Shown in pieces: positions 33,734-44,763 of a stretch of 64,000 bases of DNA; position 1 is the stretch's first letter, and each line of letters starts with the position of its first letter. Made by a program: the position numbers and the translations under genes. Under the pieces are notes generated by a model that worked only from the letters and a program-made list of their open reading frames with translations, was not told where the DNA came from and made no database searches. Location of the stretch: positions 62,001 to 126,000 of the forward strand of contig JAVSML010020807.1 in the NCBI GenBank assembly GCA_038503035.1, given 5' to 3'. The DNA is from Crocodylus rhombifer (lineage: Eukaryota; Chordata; Crocodylia; Crocodylidae).

Positions 33734-34768
33734 GCAGCTAGACAGATGGCTTACTAGAGACAGTTCATAACTTTTTTTGTTCATTTATACAATTTGAAAA
33801 AGATATAAACTATCAACATTGTACACTTTCTATTAAAGTCAATCATTAGTGGCTATTACCAATCTTTTCTCCCCCATGCTGCTGTATTTGGCACCTGTGT
33901 GTTACATCATGCTCCCATCAAAAGCTCTTTTGAGAAAACCACTTTCATTTTATGTTCGTACACAGCTAGTAATAATGGTATCTGAACACTACTGTAGTAG
34001 GAAGGTGTTAATAATAAAGCATTATCTTGTTTATCTGTTCTGCGATTGTTACAATTTAACTGCATATTAGTGGTGCTCTACTTTTTCCCCAAAGACTATT
34101 TTTCTTACACCATTTTCTATTCCTGCTATAAGAAATGTAGCTCATTTTAAAGGAGCTGGCACAAAAAGAGAGTATACAGCTGTTCAAGGGGTTTCTTGCA
34201 AAAGAGAACTGTTTTTTCCACAAAAAGTTAGATCACTTCCTATCAAGAAAACCTTCCTCCTCCCATACTAACTTGAATGGCTGAATGCTTCTCTCAAGTG
34301 CTGAGGACACCAAGTGTCACACAGTATCTTCTCAATCAGGAAAACTGGCAGGCTGTCAAGCAATGGGCTCTGCTAAGAGCCTGCATACTTGCGCAGTTTT
34401 CCAGGGGGCAGAAACACACACGTGTTCCAGATCCTGGGCTATTTTCCTAGAAGTTAGAATTTATGTGAACTTTTTACCACTAGAAATGAATACCTGTCCA
34501 TGGCCTTTATTTAATTCTTGCTCAGAAATGATGATTGAACTCCAAGGCTTCTGAACTTAGAGAAGGCTGCTGTGCACACAAGCAAATGTAGCCTATTAGT
34601 TTCCAGACTCCCGTAACAAAACAGAAGCTGTGTAAGTGTAACAGTTACTGAGTCTGGCAGGCCAAAAAAGCCCTGTACGCAAAACTTTACTTGCTTTTTA
34701 AGTATACACTAATACTGAGCTAGAATATGGCAAGAAAGCCTCAAGCCACTTGTTCCATTTCTTTATGC

Positions 34769-35355
34769 CAGGGGTTGTGAACCAGGGGTACACATACCCC
34801 TATGGGTACTTGGACTGGTCCTAGGGGGTACACGTGGGCAAGTGGGAACAGAGCACTGCCGCCTCCCAGGAGTAGGGCCTGGGTTGCGCGAGGGCAGCGT
34901 TACCCTTCTGCAGGGCAGGGAAGTTTGCATGCAGCAGCTGCAACTGCCACACACCAGGCTGGTGAGCTTCCCTGCCCCATGGAGGGGCGCCACTACCCTC
35001 ACCCCAGCCCAGTGACCTTCCCCGCCCTGGCCTGCTCCTGTTCCTGCCTCCTCACTCAGAGTCCTGCTGTGCACCACCTCCCTCACCCCCCGCCACTTGG
35101 CTGCACACTCCCCTGCCCCATGGCTGCACACTATCCCCTTGCTTGGCATCCGGCTGTGCGCTACCCCCCCCGCACAACAACATGCCCTCGTTGCTGAAGA
35201 ATGTGTGTATCCAGAATCGGGTTCCTCACTCACCTGAGGACCCATCAAGCCTGATGGATGTCATCCTCAACTCTGAGGGACTGCCAATGACACCCCCTCA
35301 TCCCTGTTTATTGGCCATTGTGGGTACTTAGATTAAAAAAGGTTGAAAACCCCTG
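34769..35355. mobile_element. hAT-like MITE, CAGGGGTTGTGAACC ends
   Basis: The left end CAGGGGTTGTGAACC and the inverted right end CAGGGGTTTTCAACC match at 13 of 15 positions. The flanks (CTTTATGC / CTTTCAAT) are only a poor duplication match. The interior is CCCC-rich and non-coding. Confidence 0.65.
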
Positions 35356-35369
35356 CTTTCAATCTCCAG

Positions 35370-35720
35370 TGGTGCTCAGTCTCCAGCCAGCAGGCCAGAT
35401 CCAACCTGCAGGGCTCCCCACATGTCCAGAAATTTGGCAGTGAGTGAGAGGCAGCAATTAATATTGGGACCTCCACTGCCAAATTTCCAGGCCCTTCAGG
35501 CCAGCGGATGGGGCTTGGAGCTAGAGTTGGGGTTCTTTGCTGGGACATCCCTCTGCACCAGACTGGGTCATGGCCCAGCTGGCCCCGCACCCCAGATCAA
35601 GCCCTAGCCAGGCATGCTGGATTGGGCCCAAGGACTGGATTTGCCTGTGAACTGACCCTGAACCACTCCTCTGGCCTGCAGGGCTGAAGGGATTAGCACC
35701 ACTGGGATAAATGGTGTGCA
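35370..35720. repeat. hAT-like fragment related to the 36.4 kb element
   Basis: Contains CAGTGGTGCTCAGTCTCC and GGCCAGATCCAACCTGCAGG and shares 'AAATTTGGCAG/CCAAATTTC' words with 36,434-36,712. No clear right end. Confidence 0.4.
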
Positions 35721-36433
35721 GTGTCTGACAGAACAAACAGGCTGCAAAGTTGTTCTCCACTATAAAAAAAATCAGCACCTATACTGTCAGGGAGCCAGCC
35801 TCCAAACTCAGCTAAACTGGTAGAAATTTAGTGTGTCAGCAATTGGAATGTGGAGATATGGCTATGGAGGTAGGTCACTCAAAAACAAAGAGAGCACGAA
35901 CAAAGTAGATTAAATAGTGCTTTGGGAATTGTGTAAAAGCCAGCCAAGTCAGTTGTGTTCCAGGTAGGTGTCAAACTCAGCTATTTCAAAGCAGAGGACA
36001 CTGTTCAAGCCAAATTAAGTCCCTAATCTAAGAAAAGGACTTGATTTGTTTTGCCTTACACACTCATTAAAATCATCTGTCCCCAACTCTCTAAAGCAAC
36101 TGTCTCACGTTGATAATAAATTTGTTACTGCTATTAACTACAGGTTTTACTTAACATAAAAATTAGATACTCCACAGCTTTCATAGCTGGTATCATAAAG
36201 TGCTTCCTCTCCAGTTTGTAATGCTTTGGACCACCTCTTTTATTTGCAAATACACTCTGTTCTACAGCAGCTATGAATCAAATAAAATGGAGAAGTTGCA
36301 AAAGGAAAATATTTTTAGCTGTCTTTTATACAGATGTGGCTGCTGGAAAAGAGAAGAACAAGTACCAGGTGAGCAAGCAACTTTTCAGACAGCATTTAGA
36401 GAACTGCTAACCTAAAGAAAATCTACTAGAACC

Positions 36434-36712
36434 ATGGTGCTCAACCTTTTGGCCCTGCAGGATAGATAGTGGTATGGGGCCCATCTGTGGGCTGAACTGG
36501 GTCCCGGGACTGAGTCCTGGGGGCCCAGCACTGCCCCTGCCCAGCCCTGTGTGCTGGGATCAGGAGCCAGATCCAACGCATAGGTCCTAAGATTTAACAG
36601 CACCACTCCCCCTATGCCAAATTTCTGGACTGTGGAGAGTCCCATGGGCCAGATGACATAGTGCCACGGGCTGGATTTGGCCCATGAGCCAGAAGTTGAG
36701 AACCCCTATATT
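36434..36712. mobile_element. hAT-like MITE, GGTGCTCAACC ends
   Basis: The left end GGTGCTCAACCTTTTGGCCC and the inverted right end GGGGTTCTCAACTTCTGGCT are matching terminal repeats around a 279-bp non-coding interior. No confident TSD. Confidence 0.6.
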
Positions 36713-36818
36713 ACAACAGTCACCTTCCACAGAGGTATGTTCCACATTTCAGTGAAATTGTTACAGTACTCTACGTAAAATTTGTTCATATAATAATACA
36801 ACCATCTCCAGTCATTAC

Positions 36819-36981
36819 CAATATCCTGAATATCTTGGTTGCTCTGTCTGGTTCTCATCTGTAGCTGGAACTTGTGCTGGGAGGAGCACAGGTGCAGGAG
36901 ATACTGACAAGTCTTACTAGTGTCAGTTTGGAAGGTGTGTTTTATACCATCTGATGTGTTCTGTAGTGTTATTTTCTTTTT
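36819..36981 (-). CDS. PTPN13: PTPN13 exon: end of FERM F3 (C-terminal helix)
   Basis: This 163-nt exon begins KKKITLQNTSDGIKHTFQTD and continues CQYLLHLCSSQHKFQLQMRTRQSNQD, the final strand and long helix of the F3 lobe. The acceptor is TTGCAG|AAA and the donor GATATTG|GTAATG. The split Glu codon (G|AG) opens the next exon as ERASFRSLN, exactly as in known PTPN13. Confidence 0.97.
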
Positions 36982-37784
36982 CTGCAAGAAAAAATAGGGA
37001 ATAAAAATAGTGATTTTTTTTTAGCCTAAAATGGACATAACATTTCTGTGCACACAGACGGCAGGATATGCTGAAGTTGCTAAAGCAAATCACATTTGCT
37101 GGATGAATTTTGTTCAATATTTTGACGAACAAAAATAATTTTGATGTTATCCAGTGAAATAACAGGGCAAAAAAAATTTTTTATATACCAGTCAACCTCT
37201 ACTACTGCCTCCTGTTGGGTCACTAACAAACTAACAGAAATAGAGTCCTTACTTAGAGCCTGGGAATTTTAAAACTCTAAAGGGAATTACGAACCCAGCT
37301 GCTACTGAAAACCAGTGGACCTTGGATACTCAATATATTATTTATTTATGAAAGTGTTAACAAATTTTTGAGGTCTTTTCTTCACCTTCTTTTAAGTGTT
37401 CTTGACTACAGCTAACCAACTCTAGGTAAAATCTAAGTAATGAAAAAACAATTTGCAGTTTTCACACAGATAAGCAGTTTGAGATGGAGACTTTTTTTTG
37501 TTTATCAGTTGCTAAATTAACACCAGTAAATTTCAAAATTGCCAAGCAATTCCACAAGAAAGGGATAGAAATCCATCATCCTTTGTCTATACTGAGTTTG
37601 GTGCTTCTGCAGTTTACAGGCTGTATTAATACAACATTTTAAAACATCAAAGCCCATGGTTTTACTCCTTGGAAACAGAACTTCAGCCATACTAAAAGGT
37701 ATTCACAGATCACACTGGAAAATGCTAATTTGCCAAATGCCAAAAAAATTAAAACAAGACCAAAAACTATATATACAGACATAC
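36982..37784. other. PTPN13 intron within FERM, nothing recognised
   Basis: AT-rich, no element named. Confidence 0.6.
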
Positions 37785-37967
37785 ACTAAAGGATATTTTC
37801 TTTGTTTCTCTCCAGGGGAAACGAAGAACTGGTGTCCGGACTCCATTGTGAACCTCAAAAATAATGACTCCCTTGGAACAGACTCCCAGTAAGATTCCAG
37901 TTTGGGATTTCTTCTCGGGCAATACACGATGCAAATAGACTCCATATTCTGTCAGCCGCTGGCATAT
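37785..37967 (-). CDS. PTPN13: PTPN13 exon: FERM F3 (PH/PTB-like lobe)
   Basis: A 183-nt exon of 61 codons with both ends in phase 0. It reads ICQRLTEYGVYLHRV, then GILLGVCSKGVIIFEVHNG and LRFPWRETKKISFS. The WRETKKISFS strand is a hallmark of F3 in this family, where phosphoinositide or peptide contacts are made. The acceptor is CATATAG and the donor AGT|GTATGT. Confidence 0.97.
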
Positions 37968-39567
37968 CTATATGAAACAATATAATAGCACATATGTGAG
38001 AATATCAGATTAATCCAAAAGGGTAGTGCCAGTTAAAGATATATCATATGGTCATGTTTGGTACTATTTACCACACTATAAAATTTCAGTTTTTATAGCT
38101 GTTTTATAGATGAGTGTATGGTTTGCTACAAACAAATGCACATATCAGTAGAAAGTGTTATAGAATATTATAGGCCATGGTTATAAGCAACCTATTCACC
38201 TGCTGAGCTCTGTAACAGTCAACTGCTTACTAAAAACCCTCTAATCTATTAATCCTTTATAAACTATTTAAAAATAACATAAAAAAAAATTGTTATGGGT
38301 CACATCTTAAACCATATTTATTTTTTACTTGTTAATACCACTTTGACCTACTCAGAGTGAAGTAGTATCAAACTCTGTCAGCCTGCTTGAGATTGTAATA
38401 CCTGAAAGCATCTTACATGGTTTAAATAACGTATGTAGTAATGAGAAAACAAGGCAAACCTCTGAAGATCTGTAAATAGATTAAGGTTTAGAATCTTCTC
38501 TTGTGTGCTCTGAGTGAGTGCAGTGTGAACATCTTGGAAATTTCTGTTACCTTTTTTTTTGGTTAATCCTTCCCGGGATCAGACAGCTTCCTACAATAGG
38601 CCAAAACTGACTTGAGAGCTCTTACCAGAGCCCTTTTTCAAAATCCGAACACAGAATACATTTTGCTGTTGTGTATTCTATTTGCAGTTCCTTGTTACAC
38701 TTTCCAATGCTGCATATCTGTCTTGTCCATGTTCATTTGTCTAACCATGTATTGGTATAATCATTCCAATCGTTTATTAATACTTTCTAAGACTGTTTAG
38801 TATTCAGTGTATCTGCATGAAGGCAACAATACTGTTCCCACTGAAGTTAAGGACAAAATTCCTATCCATTTCAGTAACTGAAAATTGGGCCCTTATACTA
38901 GCAATCTGTATAGTTAATTTAGAAGGAAAACATTTTGGAAATATATCAGAATATGTAGGTGGTTAAATTCTCTCTTTTATCTGCAAACACAGCCTAATAG
39001 GTATATTATTGACATAGCACATTAAAGGTTATCTGCAATAAAAAAGGAAAAAACAATGGAGTTAAGCAGTTTTCAAATGTTTTCAGTACTCCCTTCTTTA
39101 CCGAAGCTGTTTCAAAAGACATCAGCCCAAAATAGAAAGCATCAATTGCAGTAAGACTTCTGATTTTTTGTGGTATCACAAACTGGGATTCATTTATTGT
39201 TTGAAGCAAAATTTCAGAACAGGAGAGAAAAAACAAACCCAGAGTTTTGGTTATAATATTATAAGGATCAGATTTTGTTTTAATTTGTGATGACATTTTA
39301 GTTATAGACCCAGTTATGCCAGTGAAACAAACGAAGGAAGAAAATTAAAGGCTTATTCTATCAATTTAATAGTTTCCTTTCCTCAGTGTAAGTAATTTAC
39401 TTTTTAAGTAGTTCTTCTTTACTTTTTTGCCTCCAAAAGCTATGTTGGAAGTTTATGTATTCCCCTTGTTTTCCACTCTAAGTCCATTTTTTTTTCATTA
39501 CTCATAGTCTCCGACAGTGATTCTCATGTGAAGAAAGAGGCCAACTCTGAGAGGCATCATAACTAAC
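37968..39567. other. PTPN13 intron within FERM, nothing recognised
   Basis: AT-rich, only short chance frames (for example 39,006-39,296 minus). Confidence 0.6.
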
Positions 39568-39720
39568 CTTCAAAAATTCTAACTCTGTTTCTTTTTCAGA
39601 TGCTCCCACGTAAGTGCTGTGCAGCTTGGATAGTTCTTCTCTGATGTAGGACAGATCTAGCTTCTCTGTCACTCTAGCTGGTAAATAATGTTCTAGTCGA
39701 AAATAGGACATGCCATGTAC
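39568..39720 (-). CDS. PTPN13: PTPN13 exon: end of FERM F2 / F2-F3 link
   Basis: This 153-nt phase 0-0 exon opens VHGMSYFRLEHYLPARV and contains LDLSYIREELSKLHSTYVGA and ASEKETELEFLK. The last part (ETELEFLK) is the helix that leads into the PH-like F3 lobe. The donor is AAG|GTTAGT and the acceptor TATAG|GTACAT. Confidence 0.97.
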
Positions 39721-40174
39721 CTATAAAGCAAAGCACTTTTGTGAGATGTTTTTCATGTTAGTATAAAAGCAAAACTCACAAAATAAAAGTTTAAAGATGG
39801 ACTTTAAACCAAGATTCTGAACCTAGATTCAGAAATAAGTTTCCCATGTGGTTTTTTACTATAAGCCTGATTTTAGTCACACTGATACCAATGGGATTTT
39901 ATAGGGTTTGATTCAACTTCCACTGAATGCCCAAATTAGCACATTAGAATAAAATATAGAAGGGAGGATCAGTTCAATACACTGATCCAGATCTGAAGTT
40001 TAAAACTCTGTATGAAGACACATGTCTTCTCTATTAGACTTCGAAGAGCATTACAATCGCTGGAATATCAGATCAATAGAACCTCTAACTAACTGCAATA
40101 AAGCACTGATTCATACCGTAGAGTACATTGCAGAAATTGAACAGCTATCATCTATAGAAAAAGGCATACCCTAC
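39721..40174. other. PTPN13 intron within FERM, nothing recognised
   Basis: 454 nt, AT-rich. Confidence 0.6.
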
Positions 40175-40313
40175 CTCAGCCTGGTAATCTCCATACTCCG
40201 CCTGTAGGGCCAAGGATGCCAGCAGTAAGGCTGTTTCATCATCACAGTGCATCTTCTCTTCCAGAAGATCTTTCCTCAGCTGTAGATAATACTGGTGACA
40301 CGTCAAAGTGTGC
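40175..40313 (-). CDS. PTPN13: PTPN13 exon: FERM F2 (acyl-CoA-binding-protein-like lobe)
   Basis: A 139-nt exon reading HTLTCHQYYLQLRKDLLEEK then DETALLLASLALQAEYGDYQ, the all-helical F2 lobe including the FERM signature ALQAEYGDY. The acceptor is TTACTAG|GC and the donor GCTGAG|GTAGGG. It joins to the next exon as QAE-VHGMSYF. Confidence 0.98.
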
Positions 40314-40475
40314 CTAGTAAGAAACACCACACAATACTGCTTCTTTCAGCAAGCTTTTCTATACAATCAAATTACATCTAATAATGTGCATAGGGAAATT
40401 GAGAATGAAACTTACAAGGTAGGGAGTGGACCTAATTAAGAGGCTGAAGAGAAAATTAAGTGGCCATGTACTCAC

Positions 40476-40629
40476 TGTATGAGACTGACATCATCCACAA
40501 AAAACTTAACACGAAAGAACAAAGTAAAGCTGACAGAGGTTTTGCTTTTTTTCTTGGGTTCATCTTTCCATCCTTCAGGAGCCACTTTACTTAGTTTTAT
40601 GTCAGGATCGATGAAGAAAAATTCATTGT
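40476..40629 (-). CDS. PTPN13: PTPN13 exon: end of FERM F1 / start of F2
   Basis: This 154-nt exon has acceptor TTGTAG|AC and donor CATACA|GTGAGT. It encodes NEFFFIDPDIKLSKVAPEGW, a lysine-rich KKKSK run, then FTLFFRVKFFVDDVSLIQ. The FFRVKFF strand followed by helix F2 is the standard FERM arrangement. The terminal CA plus G of the next exon makes Gln. Confidence 0.97.
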
Positions 40630-41093
40630 CTACAACAACAAAGGGACAGAAGCTTTCTGGTAAAACAGATATTTCCTCCAGGTGCATAATTAAAGCTAGG
40701 CTTATCCTTTTCCAGTTTGGTCTGGATCACTTATTTTGAAATGGACTACATCTCTCATTTATTTTATGACAGCTAACAGAGACTTGTAACACACAACAAA
40801 ATGAAATATGGGAATATCATTATCGGAAGATGGAATATATGGTCCAGTAAAGTAACAGAACCTTTCACCATTTAAGACCCACATGAGATCTGTGGAAACA
40901 AAGTACTCATTTTCATGATGACTGCTTGGTGGTAGCCCACATGAAATACCGTGTTTTCTCACGTACACCAGTTGTCCCCCCCCCAAAGCAGCTGCCGGGC
41001 TGAAAATTACTGTGTGTATTACATGCAAGAAATATGGTAAGAACAGTTTCTACCAGGGTAAAGAGAAAGTAAAATTTGCATAAGACTCACAGG

Positions 41094-42836
41094 CTAGGGA
41101 CAGACATTCAAAAAGCCTGAGCCTAAACTGATTCAATTGTTGCAGGTTACTCTAACCTGCCTAGGTTGAACCACTTTTCAACAGTACACACGTTCCCTCT
41201 GGACTCAAGAAATGTGGGCACATGCCTGCAGTGGCTCAGGCTAGAAGAAAGGGGGTGCCCTCCCTTCCCTTCCACTGTGGTGCACTGAGAAGGAGGGGTA
41301 TGGCCAGGCCCCAGCAGGATACTCCAATTAGGGACGGGTGTACATCTCTACCAGGCCTTGAACTGTCCCAGGCTTTTCCACACTCACTGCTCAAGGGGCG
41401 GGAGTGTTGCCAGACCCCAACTCCCAGCTAGCACTCTGAGGCAAGAGGGGGTGAGGTGTGTAGTGCATGCATCTGTTGATGATGCTGAGCTTCTCAATCT
41501 TGTTCTCCCTGCTTCTTCATACTGTCTGGAAACTTGACAGGGCTGCAAACCAGCAGGAGGCTGGTAACACACTGTTTATCAGCCCATCAACAAAATAAAA
41601 GCACCTCTCATTAGCTCAAACTCTTCATAAACAGATTTTTTCAAGGAAGGAACAGAGGGACATTACCAGCTGACCTGTTAATTAGCTCCAAAAAGCACTA
41701 AGCAGACACTGTTCTGTTTGCCTGTCCCAGTGAAATTAGAGACACACACACAGAGACACCTCTCAGCATTAGTTAACATACCACATGCCTAGGATCCATG
41801 GGGCTGGGGTCTGTGCTGTGGGAGATGGAAGGGAGGAAGGGATGGGGGAATCCCAGCTTAAGCAGCAAGCACTGAGGGAAGCAAGGCAGACCCTGCTGTG
41901 CTTGCAATCTCCCTCGGTAGGGAGCAGAGGGGTGGGGCCAGCCCTGCTCTCTGAAGCAGACAGCACAGCCCAGCCCATGGCTGCAAAGCAGCTGGGATGC
42001 TGGGGGACTCTGGTTTAACTTAAACTAGGAAGGGGTCTGGGACAGACCTTGTCCCAGATGCATGATAACCACACTTTATCGTGCATTAGCAGGTGTATCA
42101 CAAACCAGTCCAGGGAAGTGATACCTCCCCTTTATGCAGCACTGGTGAGGCCGCAGCTGGAGTACTGTGTCCAGTTTTGGGTGCCACACTTCAAGAAAGA
42201 TGTGGGCAACCTTGAGAGGGTCCAGAGGAGGGCCATTCATATGGTTAGGGGCCTGCAGGTAAGGCCCTATGAGGAGAGACTGAGGGACCTGAATCTCTTC
42301 AGCCTCTACAAGAGAAGGCTGCGAGGGGATCTTGTGGCCATCCACAAATTCATCGTGGGGGACAGCCAGGGATAGGAGATACTTTGTTTACCCCTTGGAG
42401 TAACTAGAAATAACGGCCACAAACTGACAGATTCAGGTTAGACATCAGGAAGAATTTCTTTATGGTAAGGGTTGCCAGAATCTGGAATGGGCTTCCAAGG
42501 GAGGTGGTGCTCTCCACTACCTTGGGGGTCTTTAAGAGGAGTCATTTGACCCCAGTGCTCTTTCCTGCCTGGGGCACAGGGTCAGACTCAATGATGTGCT
42601 GAGGTCCCTTCCAACCCTAATATCTATGAATCTATGAAGTGCATAAACTGGTTTGACCCAAATCAGTTAAGTCTGATGCTACATTCAACCACGTTTATCT
42701 TAAACCAGTTTCAGCCATTTTGAAATTGGTTTATGTGCATTGAATTTATGTTTTGTTACAGGTTTAAGCCACTTTCTGATATCTTAAGCCACTTTCTGAT
42801 ATCTTAAACCAGTTTATGTGTAATGTCTGTCCCTAG
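41094..42836. mobile_element. DNA element with CTAGGGACAGACA terminal repeats, copy 1 (CR1 inside)
   Basis: The left end CTAGGGACAGACATTCA and the right end TGTAATGTCTGTCCCTAG are inverted repeats. Interior words (AAAAAGCCTGAGCC, CATGCCTGCAGTGGCTCAGG, GACACCTCTCAGCA, GGTTTAACTTAAACTAG, GGTCTGGGACAG, AAATCAGTTAAGTCTGAT) recur in the same order in the copy at 54,080. A CR1 LINE fragment is inserted near the right end. Flanks share ACAGG as a partial target duplication. No transposase, so it is non-autonomous. Confidence 0.75.
42080..42640 (+). mobile_element. CR1-type LINE 3' fragment nested in the CTAGGGACAGACA element
   Basis: Reads [20 protein letters not shown], then [20 protein letters not shown], followed by a CR1 3' UTR (GGTCAGACTCAATGATGTG, GGTCCCTTCCAACCC) and the tail ATCTATGAATCTATGAA. 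It is 5'-truncated, with the frame broken after about 100 codons. This is one of the less decayed CR1 copies here. Confidence 0.92.
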
Positions 42837-42840
42837 CTAC

Positions 42841-43900
42841 AGGGAGCAGAACATTAAGTAGCCTTGACTCCCTAACTGCTGTTACTCAGTTACTTACTAC
42901 AAAGAATATATTTTCTTCTTCATTCTGCCTTTAAAAACACAGTGAGCATTTTATTCTAGGGTGTGTTCTATGTGAGAAAACATGGTATGTTAAGCGGTCT
43001 TAATGGAGTGGTCATTCATTCCTGTTATTCACAAAACCTAACGTACCCACCAGGTAGGCACTGTAAAAGTTTTGGTTTGCTCCCTACAGCTGAAATAGAT
43101 TAAAAAGACTAGATTAAGTAAAAGATTTAGCAAACTGAAAAGAGCAGGGCAGAATTACCATTCTACAGGAATTTTTCAAAAAATGTGTTCTGCATCAAGA
43201 AAAAAAAAATCTCAACAGCATAAAATGTTCTATGGCATAGGAAATTATCCAATTTTGTTCAGAAAAAAAAAGAAACAGGAAGGTTATTTTAATTACATTT
43301 CTGCAAAACAGTGTAAGCTTCCCTAAACTGTACAGAACATGAACTGGAGTGCCTTGAAGCCACCAGAAATCCCACCTTAGCCAAGGCTCCCAGGCTTCTG
43401 TTTCCACGGTAGCTTGCCAGAGGGATGGGCAAGTGGGTAAGAAACTTGCTGTCAAACTAACTGAACCTGTGGATTATACCAATTTCGCCAAATTGACATT
43501 TTTTAACTGAAGAATGACTCACTTGGGCAATTTCTGACCAAATGTAATATAGAATTGCTAAGGCTCAGTGCTGCCTCCCTTCTATAGAAATTTTTACCTT
43601 TCCACACCAGTAGTTCTAATGATCCTAGCCAGACTATCTGTATAGTAAAGTTCTGCTGAGTCAGAGTAAGGTTAGCAGACTCTAACAGAGCAATTAGGAC
43701 CAGACCCAGCTTCAAGTAGTGGAAGGGGGCTGAGAACGGTGTTGAACAGAACGGTGTTGTAAGTAACAAACAAACTGAGAAGCAAAGAAAATGCAGACCA
43801 ACAAGGGGCACTTTTACATGTGCTCTGGGGGTGGGAGAGGGAGGCAACATTTTAATTAGAGTGGCTCTGAGAGCTGCTATAATGAAAGAGCTGCAGCATC
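42841..43900. other. PTPN13 intron, nothing recognised
   Basis: AT-rich intron between repeat blocks. Confidence 0.45.
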
Positions 43901-44023
43901 TCACGCATCAGTGTCCCCACGATTCAAAATGGCAATGGGAGTGCTTGCACTAAAGCTCATTCAACGAGCTTTAGTACAAGCACCCTCACCACCATATTGA
44001 AGCATGGGGACACTGATGCATGA
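43901..44023. repeat. 123-bp near-perfect hairpin
   Basis: The left arm starts GCATCAGTGTCCCCA and ends GCACTAAAGCTC; the right arm returns GAGCTTTAGT…TGGGGACACTGATGC. The stem is about 54 bp with few mismatches and a 7-nt loop (ATTCAAC). Two further hairpins follow: CTGCTGGAGCA/TGCTCCAGCAG (44,036-44,069) and the palindrome CTGTAATTACAG (44,099 region). Probably a foldback MITE; the size also fits a microRNA precursor. Confidence 0.8.
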
Positions 44024-44414
44024 AACATGGGAATCTGCTGGAGCACAGTAATAACCATGCTCCAGCAGGCTCGTTTAATCGAGTCTGCTCTGATGCACTG
44101 TAATTACAGAGTGTCAGAGAAGCCTCTGCATTCATGTACAAAGATACCAGGCCACTCAGAAGTTGCTTGTTACTCATTTTGCAAAGCACTTTGCTCATTT
44201 GAGCAAATGGGATCATTCACAGAACAAGGTAATATACTACTAGATGTGAGGAAGGGCATGAGTGAGGGCAGCAGAAAGGGACCCAAAGAGGATTAACCAT
44301 AAATGACTAGTCTGGTATTCTAGTCATCATAAATGTTCCTTTATTTGTCCTCTATTACATATTCAATTCTAGTAATTTTACACTACACCAAATAAATTAA
44401 GATATTGATCTTAC

Positions 44415-44589
44415 CTTTTAAGGTAGCCAAGCCAAACAAGTGATGCTCCACTAAACCAATATGGGCTACAACCATATCAAAGACATCTTTACATATGGTC
44501 TTGGTATCACAGGTCAGCTCCAGCTTCTGTCCACTTAGAAGCATTACGTTTACTTTCCGTCGATTATCCTCATTTTTCCCTTTCTTAGT
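44415..44589 (-). CDS. PTPN13: PTPN13 exon: FERM F1 (ubiquitin-like lobe)
   Basis: This 175-nt exon follows a TTCTTCAG acceptor and ends AAAG|GTAAG. It begins TKKGKNEDNRRKVNVML and continues with LELTCDTKTICKDVFDMVVAH and GLVEHHLFGLATLK. This is the ubiquitin-like F1 lobe of FERM, with the start of the conserved F1-F2 hinge. The split Asp codon (G|AC) continues into the next exon as DNEFFF. Confidence 0.97.
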
Positions 44590-44688
44590 CTGAAGAAAAG
44601 AACCCATAAAATTTCCATTCGCCATGTAAGTGTATTGACAGTTTAATACCTTTCTACTGTAACTGACTCCTAAATAAATGTTTCTTAC

Positions 44689-44763
44689 CAAGATTGACTT
44701 TGGTAGATCCAAGGAGATGAATGGCTCAATGGTCATTTTTACAAACTCAGGCCCAAAGAAATT
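44689..44763 (-). CDS. PTPN13: PTPN13 exon: conserved strip before FERM F1
   Basis: A 75-nt, phase 0-0 exon reading NFFGPEFVKMTIEP… and ending …PKSIL at the GTAAGA donor. The segment is almost unchanged in vertebrate PTPN13 and links the charged helix to the first FERM lobe. It is separated by only about 100 nt from the F1 exon. Confidence 0.96.

Noticed and set aside
40759..41028. Minus-strand frame with ENEYFVSTDL, faintly like the FERM DNEYFFVDPD segment
   Set aside because: Similarity stops after a few residues, no splice sites in phase, and the true FERM exon lies at 40,476-40,629. Likely chance or a small repeat.
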